Shown: positions 48,503-61,192 of the stretch, in pieces
Layout of the letters: each line of letters opens with the position of its first letter
Numbering within the stretch: the first letter of the stretch is position 1
Assembly: GCF_030052815.1 (NCBI RefSeq)
Contig: NC_079510.1
Location: 39,030,853 to 39,094,852, forward strand
From: Hevea brasiliensis
Lineage: Eukaryota > Streptophyta > Magnoliopsida > Malpighiales > Euphorbiaceae
Direction of reading: 5' to 3'
Length of the DNA stretch: 64,000 nt
The notes under the pieces: generated by a model
The model's input: only the letters and a program-made list of their open reading frames with translations
The model's database searches: none
Told to the model about the DNA's origin: nothing
Made by a program: the position numbers and the translations under genes

Positions 48503-51500
48503 TGTGACGTCCCTTACCCGTCTACAGTGTAGTCGAGCAAGATGTGCCACATTTGGTGCCAGAGCACCCTATCTTATCCAGTCGTACACATTATTAATTT
48601 AACATCCATTTCCTAGTGTTACCTCATTGGTGGAAATTTTTTTTTTTCACAACTTGTTATCATGGAGACCCTGACAGGGCCTCTTCTGTTTATTTAGCAT
48701 ATGACGGATTTTACCATTCACCTGTTAAAGATAATTTCATTTATCCATATACCATGTCATGTCGTCATTATTCATAAAATTACAAACATGTATATACTTT
48801 ATTTCATTCACATAAAATTTATACAATAATTTATAATTTATTTACAAATTTCAAAATAAAATTTACATCATTCATTTATGTACAATAACATCATACAAAA
48901 TCTAGTACATGAGCCTTACCAAAAACAAAATGCAGAGGTGACTCTCAGACTATGATAGATCTGGTCAAACTCTATCAGAGCACTACTGCTGCGGCTGCTG
49001 CTGTGGCTGGTCTCCAGTACTTACGCGATGAAAAATCAATGCGCTAAGCATAACGCTTAGTGGTGCATAATTTAAAATAAAGGTAACTAAATAATTAAAA
49101 ATAATAGTTTTATGCATAATTCCATAAATTCTAGGTCATTTATGCATTTAGTGAACTTTGGGTACAATTACATTTATCGGGATCTTTTCTGTTCATTACT
49201 CTCATATTCAGTCTTATTAAATTCATGCCCAAGTAACCTATAATAGATTATAAAGGCTGAATACCCGGGAGTAAACTAGTCAGACATCCGTATGTTTGTC
49301 AAGCATACATCGGTCATGTCAGGCACAAGGCCAGCGGGCAGGCATAAAGCCAGAAATGATAATGAGCACTATGGTCAACGGGCAGGCATAAAGCCAGTAA
49401 AATAACCATCTCAAACATATATTGTCTGTCAATGATCATTCATGTGAGCAGTACTGCAATCTGTAGTCCCTAAGTGGTATCCAAGCTATATACATAAGTC
49501 TAGGTATACTTTGGGCAAATTAAACATTATTACTTAATTTTGGACTTATTATTTCATGTCATGTGTCATTATGTAGTGGGAAAGTAGGTCCCATTAGCAC
49601 TTTCATGTAGTTCATGCTTTAGGCAATTTATTAGGGTTAAGTCCCTACCATAAAATAAATTATTTCATAAACCTTTCTTTAGGTTCAGTTTCAATGTCTT
49701 AACTTTAACTATCAATTTGTTCAATTTGTGACCATTGTTTGGCCACACTTCCTTCATGGAAGTTGTTCATCTACGTCTTGTCTTTGTTTTCCCTTTTGAA
49801 TCATGTCATTTGGAGTTTTAGAACTCAAGTTATGGTTAAACAACCACAACTGGTTCACTGTTTCTTTCTAGGTCTAGAATTAGGCAGATTCTGCAGTCAA
49901 TCTTTGGCTAATTAATTGGACATGTTACAATCACTTTTAGGCCTAATGTTCTTCATATGAGTTGTTACCCTATGTCTTATGATCACTCAGAATTTTAAAT
50001 TATAATTTTTCAAGTTTTGTAGAATTATTTATAGGCAATTAACTGACCTAGACTCATGTACCCTGTGCCAACAGGATTCTAGCTCAGGTCAATGGCTTTG
50101 ACTCAACTTTTAGTTTTCTTACATTCACAATTTGAGGAAGGTTTCTTAAACAAAGTTGGAGTCCTATTTCTTAGGTTTTCAGAACAGTTTGGCTCATCCC
50201 AATTGGAGTTTCCTAGTGGAAGATATGACTAAATGACTATTCTGGGGTCAAGTGGTCACTTAGGCAAATTCTAGAATTTGATGTACTGACTTGGTCTAGT
50301 AATTTGACCTAATTCTCTTGGGATCTGGGTTTTGGTCAAAACACCAATATTATAGATCTATGTCTTATAAAACTTTTGCCATTGGTTTCACTGCATTTAG
50401 ATTTTTGTAGATCAAGTTATGGCTTTTTTGCCAAAACTGGTCGAATAGGCCTATGTCCAGAAAATTCTGGGCAGTTTGGTTCTGGACAGTTTTGTGACCT
50501 AACTTGTGCTAGCAATTTGGTTTGGTCAGAGGCATTTCTGGGTTCTATGTTCTTCATGGAAGTTGTACCCCTATGTTTAAGCTTTCCAATGGTATAAAAA
50601 TCAGGTTATTTGGACCTTTCTAGAGAGAGTTATGGCCGTCTGTTCATTTGGTCATTTTTCTGGATTCAGTGTATGGTCAGCCGGATTGGAACAGTAATTA
50701 GGTCAAGTTATGGATAGAATTTGGGCATAGTTTCTTCATGAAAAATGGAGTATTTTGGCCCTAGTTTCACCTCCAATTGGCCTCATACCAATTGGAGCAA
50801 CACAGATTTAGTTATAGGTCAAAATTCAAACTGGACTCAAAGAGTCCCACAACCTGCATAGCAAAGGCACTACCAATTTCATTTTCTCCAACTCCCAAAC
50901 TACAATTTGGCATACATGACACTTATAATAAGCAACAATTCATCTCAATTAGGTCAATTTCAAGCATAGCACAAAATCCCCAATTCATTATCACAAACCC
51001 TAATTTAAAATTTCAAAACTCAATCAATTCAATTCCTATCACTTCTCATGCATATAACCTCATCAATCATCATCACTAATCATGTATATATGCAAGAATT
51101 CATCAAACCCGATAAGGTTCTCAATGCTGCCACATTAGGGATGCTTAATTCCTTTATCATTTCTTTAAATTTTCTTGCAATTCATACCTAATTTGGCATG
51201 CATACTACACCTAGAGGTTGAAAGAGAAGTTTTAATGCACTAACCTTTAATGAACACTTCTTAGACTTGTGGAAACCTTAAAATTCTTTCACTTCTTGAT
51301 GACCAAACTCTTCCTTATGGTGTGGGGATAAATTTTAGTGAAGGGAACTTAGGGTTTTGGGGTGGAAAAGGAGGAGAAATCAAGCTTTAAAAAGAGAAAA
51401 ATGGAGGAGGCTATGGAGGTGAGTGGTTCGGCCATTAAAAAAATGAAGAAGAAGATGATTGCTTTTGATTAATTTTGGCTCATTTTATGTCTTCCTTATC

Positions 51501-51690
51501 CCTTCATAAGCATTTGTTAAATTCCCATTGGCTATCACTTTTTATGATTTCATTATGACATCATGCTTATGCAATAATCTTTATTTCCCTTTTCTTTTCT
51601 TTTCTTTTCTCATTTCTATACATAATGTCACAATTTTAATTTATTTTATGTGTTTTAATCCCTTTCATTTTAATAAACATTTTGCAAAAT
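48503..51690 (-). repeat. Truncated long LTR, minus orientation
   Basis: The plus strand begins TGTGACGTCCCTTACCC, which corresponds to the 3' end of a minus-oriented LTR, and the layout follows that of the solo LTR at 53148-56603: an AT-rich part, a hairpin followed by TGGTGCA (about 49044-49067), then a series of about 195-bp diverged units (49750-50800), then a TTTTCTTTTCTTTTC tract. The 5' end with TGTAACACC is missing; Copia-like sequence takes over at about 51690. It is only distantly related to the solo LTR in sequence. It begins 80 bases after UKL exon 12. Confidence 0.65.
49044..49060 (-). repeat. Hairpin next to TGGTGCA in the truncated LTR
   Basis: CTAAGC, loop ATAAC, GCTTAG, then TGGTGCATAA. 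Compare 53821-53840. Confidence 0.7.
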
Positions 51691-52437
51691 CAGTATCTTC
51701 CACACCTTATGAGATATGGCATAGAAGAAAATCAAGCCTTAAGCATGTTAAGATTTGGGGTTATCCAGCTTATATAAAAAAAGCTAAACACTGATAAATT
51801 GAAAACCAGATCAGAAAAGGGTCGATTTGTTGGATATCCAAAAGAGAGTTTTGGATATTATTTTTATTTGCCTATATCACAAAAGGTTGTGGTAAGTAGA
51901 GATGCCACATTTCTTGAACAATAGTTTGTTCAAGAAGGAGGCAAAGGAAGGCAAATAGAGTTAGAATTAGAAAATTCTGACCAACCAACAGATCAGATGG
52001 ATATAGATCCATCTTGTCAACCTACACCTATTGATGAAACATCTATAGCTGTTCCTCGTAGATCAACCAGAACATCTCACCCACCAGTGAGATATGATTT
52101 TCTTCATGAAGATGAATAAGAGTTGTTTACTCATGAAGAAGTAGATCATGGAGATGATCCACTTACCTATGAATAAGCTATATCAGATATAGACTCTTCA
52201 AAATGGATTGAAGCTATGAAATCCGAGATTGATTCCATGTATAAGAATCAAGTTTGGAATCTTGTTGACCACCTAAAGGTATTAAACCTATAGGGAACAA
52301 ATGAATTTTCCAGAAGAAAATTCGTTCTGATGGAAAGATAGAGACCTATAAAGCCAGGCTAGTAGAGAAAGGGTTTCACCAAAGGCAAGGAATTGACTAT
52401 GAGGAGACTTTCTCGCCTGTTGCCATGTTTAAATCAT
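51691..52437 (+). pseudogene. Ty1/Copia pol fragment (integrase end and start of RT)
   Basis: The frame gives TPYEIWHRRKSSLKHVKIWG, the conserved Copia integrase/linker block, then GYPKESFGYYFYLP, an acidic linker, RRSTRTSHPPVRY, and finally the start of RT ([39 protein letters not shown]). At least five stops interrupt it, and both ends are abrupt: an LTR on the left and the Athila-type element on the right. It is a dead remnant. Confidence 0.85.
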
Positions 52438-52684
52438 AGGTAAATTTTTTTTTTTTTTTTATGTATGCATGATTCCTAAAATGAATGCAAAAATTAAATA
52501 AAATAAAATAAAAATTGAAATAAAAACTATACATGATCTATATGATATCTATATGCAAGTGTATATATTTACATGGTGTAGGTGTATGGTGTATGTGAAC
52601 TAAGTAACTAAGTATAAATGAAATGCAATGAAATGCAATTTAACTAATGTAAATAAAAAGGATTAAAAATTTTGCAAAAATTTT

Positions 52685-52700
52685 GCCCTCCCCCAAACTC
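52685..52700 (-). other. Polypurine tract of the Athila-type element
   Basis: Minus strand GAGTTTGGGGGAGGGC, the G-rich tract usual before the 3' LTR of Athila/Tat elements. The 3' LTR should start within a few bases downstream (TGCAAA near 52675). Confidence 0.6.
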
Positions 52701-53147
52701 AAATTAGACAATGTCCTCATTGGCTTAATCGAAGTGGCAGAAATATCAATGAAATCAATAAATGATAACTTGGAGAGATATAAACTAAGAAAGACTGGAA
52801 CAGAGTTACATTGTAGAACGTATATGCCTAGTGGTGAATGATCAGAATATGTACATGAGGCATGTGAATTATAAGTATTGGGAGCATGAGGCATGTTAAT
52901 CAAAAAGCATGAGGTGTGTTGAAGTAAAGGTAAATTAGCATGCCCTGTGCCAACTGCTAAGGAACTGATATGGGGTATTAACATGGGGCCTGTCATGCTC
53001 CATGAAAATTTCGGTGAGTTTTCAAAAATTTTGAAAATTTGAGGGAATGCAAATAGCTCATTGGAGAGCATAACCCTTAGCATGAGGCATGTTAAAGGGA
53101 AGCAGTGTCAACATGTGGCAAATGAATGTCGAGAAGTTACCTTAGAG

Positions 53148-56100
53148 TGTCACACCTTACTCCTTAGTAAGGCATAACATGATCCCGTAGAATACCTAAT
53201 GAACTACCAAACTTCACCTACCGATAATTCATTAAGTATACTACAAGGGATTTTAAAACAATTTTCTTACATTTTGGAAGTGGTGAGCATTTTGGTAGGA
53301 ATTAAAAACATTTAATTGAAGTCTCAAAATTAGTAAAAATTTTTGTCCATTTTATTCTTCCGCAAATTTTATAAAAATTTCGGCAGAGTGCCGTCTGTAT
53401 TTGGAGAAAATAGTTCTTCAAAAATCTGTAAAAACACTTCCAATAAATTTTTTCACAACTCCCAACCTCCAAATAATCTCAATTCAACATAACTCAAGTC
53501 AATTCCACTTCAAAATAATTCCACAATTTAATCCAAGTTTGTCATCTCAAAATATTTCATCATTTCATTCAATAAAGCTAATTTACATTCACAAGTTTAA
53601 TTTACAAATATTAAATACAAAAAATAATATTATTACAATTTATTATACAACTACTCAACTTTACATTGATACATAAAACATTACAATATTTACATCAATT
53701 AATTACAAGGGTATAAATAAATACCCATACAAAAAGGATCAGTGAAGTCCTCAATATCAGTAGCAGCTCACTCTGCTGCTTTCTCCTTGCTCTTATCTAC
53801 GACAGCAAAATAAGCTATCGCTGAGTATAAAAATACTCAGTGGTGCACAATAAAAAAAATTTAAAATACAATACATAAATCATTCATTGACAAAACACAA
53901 TTTAAATGCTTCACAAGTACATTTCACAAATTATCAAAGCTCATTATAGAAAAATTTTGGGTCAAATAATTTAATAAACACAGTGTTGCCAATTCATACA
54001 CAACTTAAGCCATGACACAAAATTTTCGATCAATGCCGTGTTGTACACCACGACAAAGCAATCTACAACCTCACTAATCGAAATCAATGAGGGAGGTGGC
54101 TAGCTAGCTAATGAGTACTCATCCGATCTGCAACCTCAACTGGTAAACCAGAGAGGGAGAAAAATAATCGATCTCAACCCCATAAATGGAGGAGGAATAA
54201 TAAGGCACTGCCATGCTAAGTGTAAATCAAAAATCCATTTCAAACATTTTATTCAAATATTGCATACAAAAATTAAATCAATTTCCAAAGTTACAATCTC
54301 ATCACAAAGTGGCAACACAAAAGTTCTTAAACTCATAATGCGTACTAAATCAATTTTTCAAGGATAAAATGCTGAAATAGAGTTTATTGTGCACAAACTT
54401 GACGTGAGTCGCCTCTAGGCCTTGACTCAGTCTCTCAAACTTTTCAAGTCTTTTTCAGCTGAAACACAAAATTTATAGTGTCTCAGTATCTTTACTTCAT
54501 AACAATTCCAATAACTAATTCCAATATGTTTAAACTTACATTCTTGCAAATTTCATGTTGAGGTTACTATTCATAGTACTATTCAAGTCAATTTGTTGAC
54601 TTTCTAAGGCTTAATAGGTATGGGAACTCCAACTTCACCCACATACCGCATTTTGGTCACCAAACTTGTTGGTTTTGGTCATTTTCTCAAAACTTAGGTC
54701 TTTTAGGCAAAATTGCAAATTTTCAGTTTTGGTGTCTTAGGTTGCACTATTCCATTGGTCATTTTGCTGTTAGAATTGGGCTAAGTTTTCTTCATAGAAA
54801 TTGTTCCTTAATGTCTTAGCTTTATTCTCCTTTTTGAATCACTTCATTTGGAGTTTTGTAGCTCATGTTATAGCCATTTGAATCATAGCTGCCGGATTGG
54901 ACTTAACCCAGATTTCTGGGCACCAAACTGATTCTGGCAGTTTTAGGTCACCAATTTTGGGTGGCCAAATGACTTGGTTAAGGGCAAAATTTGGGTTTGT
55001 GTTCTTCATGAAAGTTTTAGGTCTATATCTCAGCTGTCCACTGGTAAAATTTCAGGTCATTTAGATCTGCCTAGCCCAAGTTATGGCCAAATGAACAAAC
55101 ACTGTTTATTTAGTCATTTTTGTACAGGTCAGACTGCAAAAATCTAGATTTGGTCAATTTGTTCACTAGGTTTTGGTCACTTTTTGGGCATGATTCCTGA
55201 ATGAAAATTGTATCATCTTGTGTCTATTTTCATTACCAATTAGTCTCATACCAATTGGACTTATAAATTTTCAGTTTTGGTCCTTGAAATGGACCTAGGT
55301 CAGGCTGTCCAGAATTGGATCCCCACCTATCCGAATTTGGTTTTTCTTCTAACCATTCAAACACATCCTAATTTGTCTCAACTGACCATTTTGAGTCTCA
55401 TTTAGGTCAAAGTACATTAATTTACTAATTTCTTAAATTTTCTCCCAAAACCCTAAGGGTCAAGAACCCTAATTCCTCAATTTCCTCAATTCATGAATTC
55501 TAAGTGTACAAGTCTCACTTACTTACTCAATCAAGCATGAGTACCTCTTTAATTCCAACAATTTCTATCAAACCTTAATTAATTTCATGCTGACTAAATT
55601 TCATAAAGCTTCATACATGAGTGATTTCTTGAGTTTCTATGTAATTTCCTACTTATTCAAGCTCATTTCTGCGCATTTTACTCAAATTAAGTTAGAAAGA
55701 GGGACTTACTTGTTGAGCAGAATTTGTAATTTCAAATCTTCACTTCTTTTTGATCTTTCTTATTTCTAATCTCTCTATCAAAGCCAAAGAGCAAGACCTT
55801 ACTTTGGTGAGTATGAAATTTATGAAGAAATAATAGGGTTTAAGAAGCTTAAATGACCATTAATGGAGGAAATTGAAAAGAAAAAGAGAGAGAAAAGAAT
55901 GGGAGCTGGTTGAAATTTGTAGGGGAGAAGAAATGATTTTTCCTTTTAATTTTTTAGGTATTTTAAGTGTAATTTTATGTATTTGACTTGGTCAAAAAAG
56001 TTGAGAAATTAAAATTGATTTTTGACATCACAATGATGTCATCCACATGATGTAATAAACCTTTTTCTTTTCTTTTTCAATTTTCTTAAATTTTTCATTA

Positions 56101-56603
56101 ATTCTTTAATCTAATCCTCGATTCAGAAATTTTTATTTCTCTGATTTTATTGGACAGTTAGGTCAAGAGTCAGCTCTCAGGGTCAATTGACTAAATTGCC
56201 CCTCCCGGTTCGACTCGGTTTGCAATTAAATCAATATTTCTTTCAGATCCCTGACCTAATTATTTGACTGGTTTAACAATTCTTTTTCGTGATTTTCTCT
56301 TTTCCACTGTGTTTGTAATAGTCCTAAGGACTGCAGCGTCATATTTTACTGTTCGAAATTTGAGTTTAAATCGACTTCGTAGTCCTTTCCGAGAAGATCA
56401 CCCATCGTTGTGACTCTTGGCTCGTTTAACTTCTTATATTCTGTTTTTCATATTTATACTTAACTAATTGGCAATTACTAATTATTTGTGTTCAAGGCTT
56501 ATCTAGTTGTCTTAAGTATGGTTCTAATCCCCTTAATTGTCCGGACCGACACCGGTCATCGGAATAGTGAAATATACCAGGCTATGCAAATAGGGGTGTT
56601 ACA
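53148..56603 (-). repeat. Solo LTR, 3,456 bp, minus orientation, TAGAG target duplication
   Basis: On the minus strand it runs from TGTAACACCCCTATT (56603 downward) to AAGGTGTGACA (53148). The 5-mer TAGAG is present on both sides, at 53143-53147 and 56604-56608, and the same Athila-type non-coding DNA flanks it, so it is one clean insertion of which only the LTR remains. Internal landmarks: a tandem series of diverged units of about 190-210 bp (54600-55300), a hairpin followed by TGGTGCA (53821-53847), and a second hairpin CGGCAGAGTGCCG near 53382. No coding capacity. LTR length and ends are unlike the chromovirus at 40135. The internal region was presumably lost by LTR-LTR recombination. Confidence 0.9.
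53821..53840 (-). repeat. Hairpin next to TGGTGCA in the solo LTR
   Basis: CTGAGTAT, loop AAAA, ATACTCAG: a perfect 8-bp stem, followed by TGGTGCACAA on the plus strand. It occupies the same place as the hairpin at 49044-49060 but with a different stem sequence. Confidence 0.8.
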
Positions 56604-56999
56604 TAGAGGCTAAATTGTCAAGGCTAAGAGAAGAGCAGCTGCTGTATTGTCAATAATTCAGTTTTATGACTATTAAAAAGCAATATTAGTAATGCTATTA
56701 CAAAAGCCAATAGAAACTGAAATTAAAGAAAATGATCAATTCAATAGAGAAATCTGGATAACAAAGATAGTGCAAGTATCACAGCAAAAGAAACCAAGGC
56801 AGCCAGCAACAATGAACAAGCCAACGTAAGATTCATGAAACAAATAGAATTAAAAGAAATAAAAACTAAATCATTTACAAATAGATAAAACATGTAAAAG
56901 TTCCAATAATCAGGAAATTAACAGTTGAAAAATAAAGCAAACTGACCAATGTGCGCAATTAAAAGCTAAAGTTTCAGAAACTAACTGAAATTAACAAAA

Positions 57000-58836
57000 A
57001 TAAAATTCTAAAACTAGACAGCTGGTTGGTTTTCTTCATTGGTGGATGGCACTGGCTCATTTGCTACTGCAGGTGCTTGCTCATTGGATTTCTCAGAAGC
57101 AGTATCCAGGTTTTCTACCATAGCCTTCATCTCTTTAAAAATGTATTGGCCCCATTTGCACAGCTAGTTAAAAGAGGCTGCCAGCTTGTTATAAATGTCA
57201 ATCATTTCTTTGTCATGAATTTTCTGCTTTTTCCTAAATGAAGAAAACTTCTTTTTAATCTTTTTCTCAAGTTTGGCTTGCTTCTGACCAAGAGTATAAA
57301 CCTTAGCTTCTAAAGCTTTTAAAGCAACCACAATATTAGAATTAGCATCATAAATAGGCAACTGTGTTGCACTCATTCTGTCAATTTTTGCTTCCAAATC
57401 TTTAAAAAAACAAGTAAGTCTGATTGTCCAGCAGTAGGTGGGTGTGAGCTAGAAGGACCAGCATCAGTATGTTGTCCTATACCCTATGATTGCTGCTGTT
57501 CTGTACCCTCATATCCCCCATTTACCAACACATAAACATCATCCCTCTTTACATAAATTTTCATTTGAGTCATAATAATTCTATCTAGAAAAGACTGACC
57601 AATCATAGACACCATAGCATACTAGTTAGGGTTAAAACCAAATGATTTGGCAATTATAGTCACCATCCCTCCAATAACTATACTGCCAGCTGAATGCTTA
57701 GAGACTATATGTTCCATATGAGAGCAAAGAAAATAAGCACCATTTATTTTTTTTTTCTTCTCTTTCATGCACCATAAAAAGAATAAATCATTCTTTCCTA
57801 TAACCCCATTACTGTGCCCTCTACCTAGTATAGTGTAAGACATGAATCTTTGCAAGTATCTCAGAGCAGGGTCTTGAATAGCTGAGGCCTTAGCAGAACT
57901 AGGGTTGTAGTATTTCCCATATGGTGCAATGGACTTCTAAAATGTAAGGGGGTCATAAATAGTCCTTTGCCACTCTATCACTTTTGCTCCATCATTACAA
58001 AAACCAAATAAGGCATTCACTTGAACAGTGTCAAGTTCTCTGTCCTGACCCAAACACCTAAAGGAAATGGTGTCCCTATGGTTACTTTGCATAGGCTGGA
58101 AGTCCAATTGCAATGAGCTTAAAAACTCAATTGTTAATTCCCTAGAAGCAGGTTCTTGAATACTAGCAAAATCACTCCAACCTATATTTTCCAAATATAC
58201 ACTAACAGATTCATAAAGCCCTATCTCCCTGAGACTGTGTTCATCAATGTACTTGGTAGCTAAAATTTTCTTTTTAACAAGGGCCTCATAATTTTTCCTC
58301 ATTTCAAAGTCCCTAAAAGTCCATGGGTAAGATGAGTTTACCTGATTTCCAGATTGAGGGATAACTGGAGTAGTTTGAGACACTGTTGGTGAATGATGCA
58401 GGGGTGATTAGACCCTAATTGGAGCAGAAGAAACCTACGGTGAGATAGGATTTTGGGCAGTAGAGTAGGTTCTGGCACTAACTGGTCCTGGGGAAATAAC
58501 TCAAGGCTGTTTCGGTGAAGCAGAGGAGTGGAGAACTGGTTTCTTTCTTTTTTGTGTCTCATATATAGCTGAAGGGGCGGATTTGGTGTGTTTTTGGGAG
58601 GGAGGTGTGGTGTCTTAGGTGGCATTGTCAAGATTAGGGGTGGAATGAGAGGATTGGTGAGGTGGAGAACTAGGGTTCGTATCGGGAATTTGGGGATTTG
58701 GGGACGAAATGGGTGTTTCGAGTTGGGCATTGGGTGGTGTAGGGTTTGGTGTTGGGGTTAAAAAATTACTATTAGTAGCCATTTTTATGGCTCGCAGCTT
58801 GGGTATGTGGGTTGAAAGCTGTTTGGTGCGTACCAT
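57000..58836 (-). pseudogene. Athila env-position ORF (ATHILA ORF-1-like)
   Basis: Starts MVRTK, a common start for this ORF in Athila elements, followed by a Pro/Ser/Asn-rich stretch. The conserved block is at 58383-57937: WTFRDFEMRKNYEALVKKK, then YLENIGWSDFASI, then ISFRCLGQDRELDTVQVNAL, matching the Arabidopsis retrotransposon ORF-1 domain. Near the end (57397-57164) is a Lys-rich coiled-coil-like segment. Several stops divide the frame (for example around 57935, 57620 and 57480). The ORF takes the env position, but a fusion or receptor role is unproven in plants. Confidence 0.65.
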
Positions 58837-59967
58837 GGAAGGAACATTGAAAGCTTAGGTCGTGCGGCTGATGAGATGAAATATGATAAAATGGCTAGGG
58901 TAAAGGTTTAAGTGGTGATATACCTAGTGTCTAACATGAGACATGTTGAGAATAGTGAGGGGCGATATGCCCTGTGTGATTTGGTGTAAGATGAATAACA
59001 TGAGGCATGTTGGAATAAAAGGGAAAAATGACATGCCCCGCGTTATTATACATGAAGTGCAATATGAGGCATGTGAGACCCCTTGAAACTCTTGGCAGGT
59101 TTTACATTTTTAGCAATTTAAAGTGCCAAGAATAGGTTTTGGTGGTGACACTACCCCCAGCATACATCATGTTGAACCTAGTGTTAAATGACCTGATATA
59201 AAACCCAGAAATGTGATCCTAAACACACTAAAACCAAACCCAAAACACAATTTGCACAGAAATTTCACTCAAAATTCAATTGAAACCCAATTAATCGCTA
59301 AGAACAATTAAAATCTATCAATCCACCAAACACAAACTAAAACATTATTCAAGTAATATTCACATTAACAATCACACCACAAGGAATAACACCCAAATTC
59401 AACCCTAAACTCATCATTAAAAATTCATGAACAAGGAATAAAATTCTGCTGCAGACACTGTTCACATGATTAAATTTCTGCAGAATTGTATTATGAAATT
59501 TCACAAAATATACAATGGCAAATATGTCGATCTCAGTGCACTATATCAAAATTAATTACCCAAAAAGTAAAATCAAAAGCATGTTGCTATTGATTACCAT
59601 GAAAGTTCCTATATTTCTCACCAATTTCCTCAAAATGCTGCAACTAAAATGGCCTTTCACTCCACCATGTTGCTGCAATCAAACATAAAGCTCAAATTAG
59701 TTCAGATTTGACTTTGTTAAAAACAATATGCATCATGGAAGACAAATATAAGGTTCAGCAACTTCCCAGGCATTAATTCTTTCAATTCAGCATACACATT
59801 TGCTTGAAAATCTCTACCAACCTGCAGAAAGAAATTTTAATGTCAAATTTGAGTTCAATGGGATATAAGATGAAACAAAATAAAAGAAAAATTAAGTATA
59901 AGGAAAAACTTTTGGGGTGCCTCCCAAAGAGCGCTAATTTTAGTTCATTAGCTTGACCCTCTTTAAT

Positions 59968-61179
59968 TCAGTGAATTGGTGGATCATCAAGGAAACAACT
60001 CGTTCCCTTCTCAATGGGCTGGCCTGTGAAATAAATCTTGAGCCTTTGACCATTGACTTTAAAAAGACTAGAATTTTCACTCCAAATATCCACAGCTCCA
60101 TGTGGATAAACTTTGACGACCTTGAAAGGACCAGACCATCTTGATTTCAACTTTCCAGGAAAGAGTCTAAGTCTAGAATTATACAATAAAACCAGATCAC
60201 CCTCTTTAAACTCCTTTCTTTTAATATACTTATCATGCCAAAATCTAGTCCTTTCCTTAAAAATCCTAGCATTCTCATATGCATCCAAACTTATCTCTTC
60301 AAGTTCATTTAATTGAAGTAACCTTTTATCTCCAGCATTGTTTAAGTCAAAATTCAAAGTTCGGATTGCCCAATATGCTTTGTGCTCCAACTCAACTGGC
60401 AAATGACATGATTTCCCATAGACTAGCTTAAAAGGTGTAGTTCCAATGGGTGTCTTGTAAGCTATCATGTACGCCCATAATGCATCATCTAGCCTCAATG
60501 ACCAATCCTTCCTTGAATGATTAACAATTTTTTCCAGAATTCTCTTCAATTCCCTATTAGATACTTCAACTTGCCCACTAGTCAGAGGATGATAAGGTAT
60601 AGCTACCTTATGAGTAACTCCATATTTCTTCAAAAGATTTTCAAACTGTTTATTGCAGAAATGAGATCCACCATCACTGATTATAGCTCTTGGAGCTTCA
60701 AATCTAGTGAAAATAAACTTTTTCAAAAATTTCACTACTACCCTTGCATCATTTGTAGGGGAAGCAATGGCCTCAACCCATTTAGACACATAATCCACAC
60801 CTACCAAAATGTACTTATTCCCAAAAGATGATGGGAATGGTCCCATGAAATCTATGCCCCAAACATCAAATAACTCAATCTCCAAAATTCCTTGTTGTGG
60901 CATTTCATTTTTCCTTGAAATATTCCCCACTCTTTGACATCTATCACATCTCAAAATAAATTCTCTCACAATGTTAAACATGTGTGGCCAATAAAATCCA
61001 ACTTGAAGTATTTCACTCACTATTTTATCCACACTAAAATGACCTCCATAATCAGAAGAATGATTGTGCTCTAGAATGTTTCCTATTTCCTCTTCAGGCA
61101 CGCACCTTCTAACTAGGCCATCATTACATCTCTTGAACAACAATGGATCCTCCCATGTATAAAATTTTACATCATGCAA
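59968..61179 (-). pseudogene. Athila integrase (open frame, 403 residues)
   Basis: The longest undamaged piece of this element. An H2C2 finger (H40, H47, C78, C81) is followed by the catalytic core with D110 (GIDFMGPFP), D169 (ISDGGSHF) and E205 (GQVEVSN); D169 and E205 are 35 residues apart, the DX35E spacing of retroviral-type integrases. A C-terminal region ([14 protein letters not shown]...[12 protein letters not shown]) matches the DNA-binding tail of this lineage. No stop or frameshift is seen inside, so the integrase could still fold if made, but the upstream pol is broken. Confidence 0.88.
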
Positions 61180-61192
61180 AAATTTTTTTTTT

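Noticed and set aside
53401..53676. 91-residue frame in the solo LTR
   Set aside because: AT-rich reading of an LTR, antisense to its orientation, no family match.
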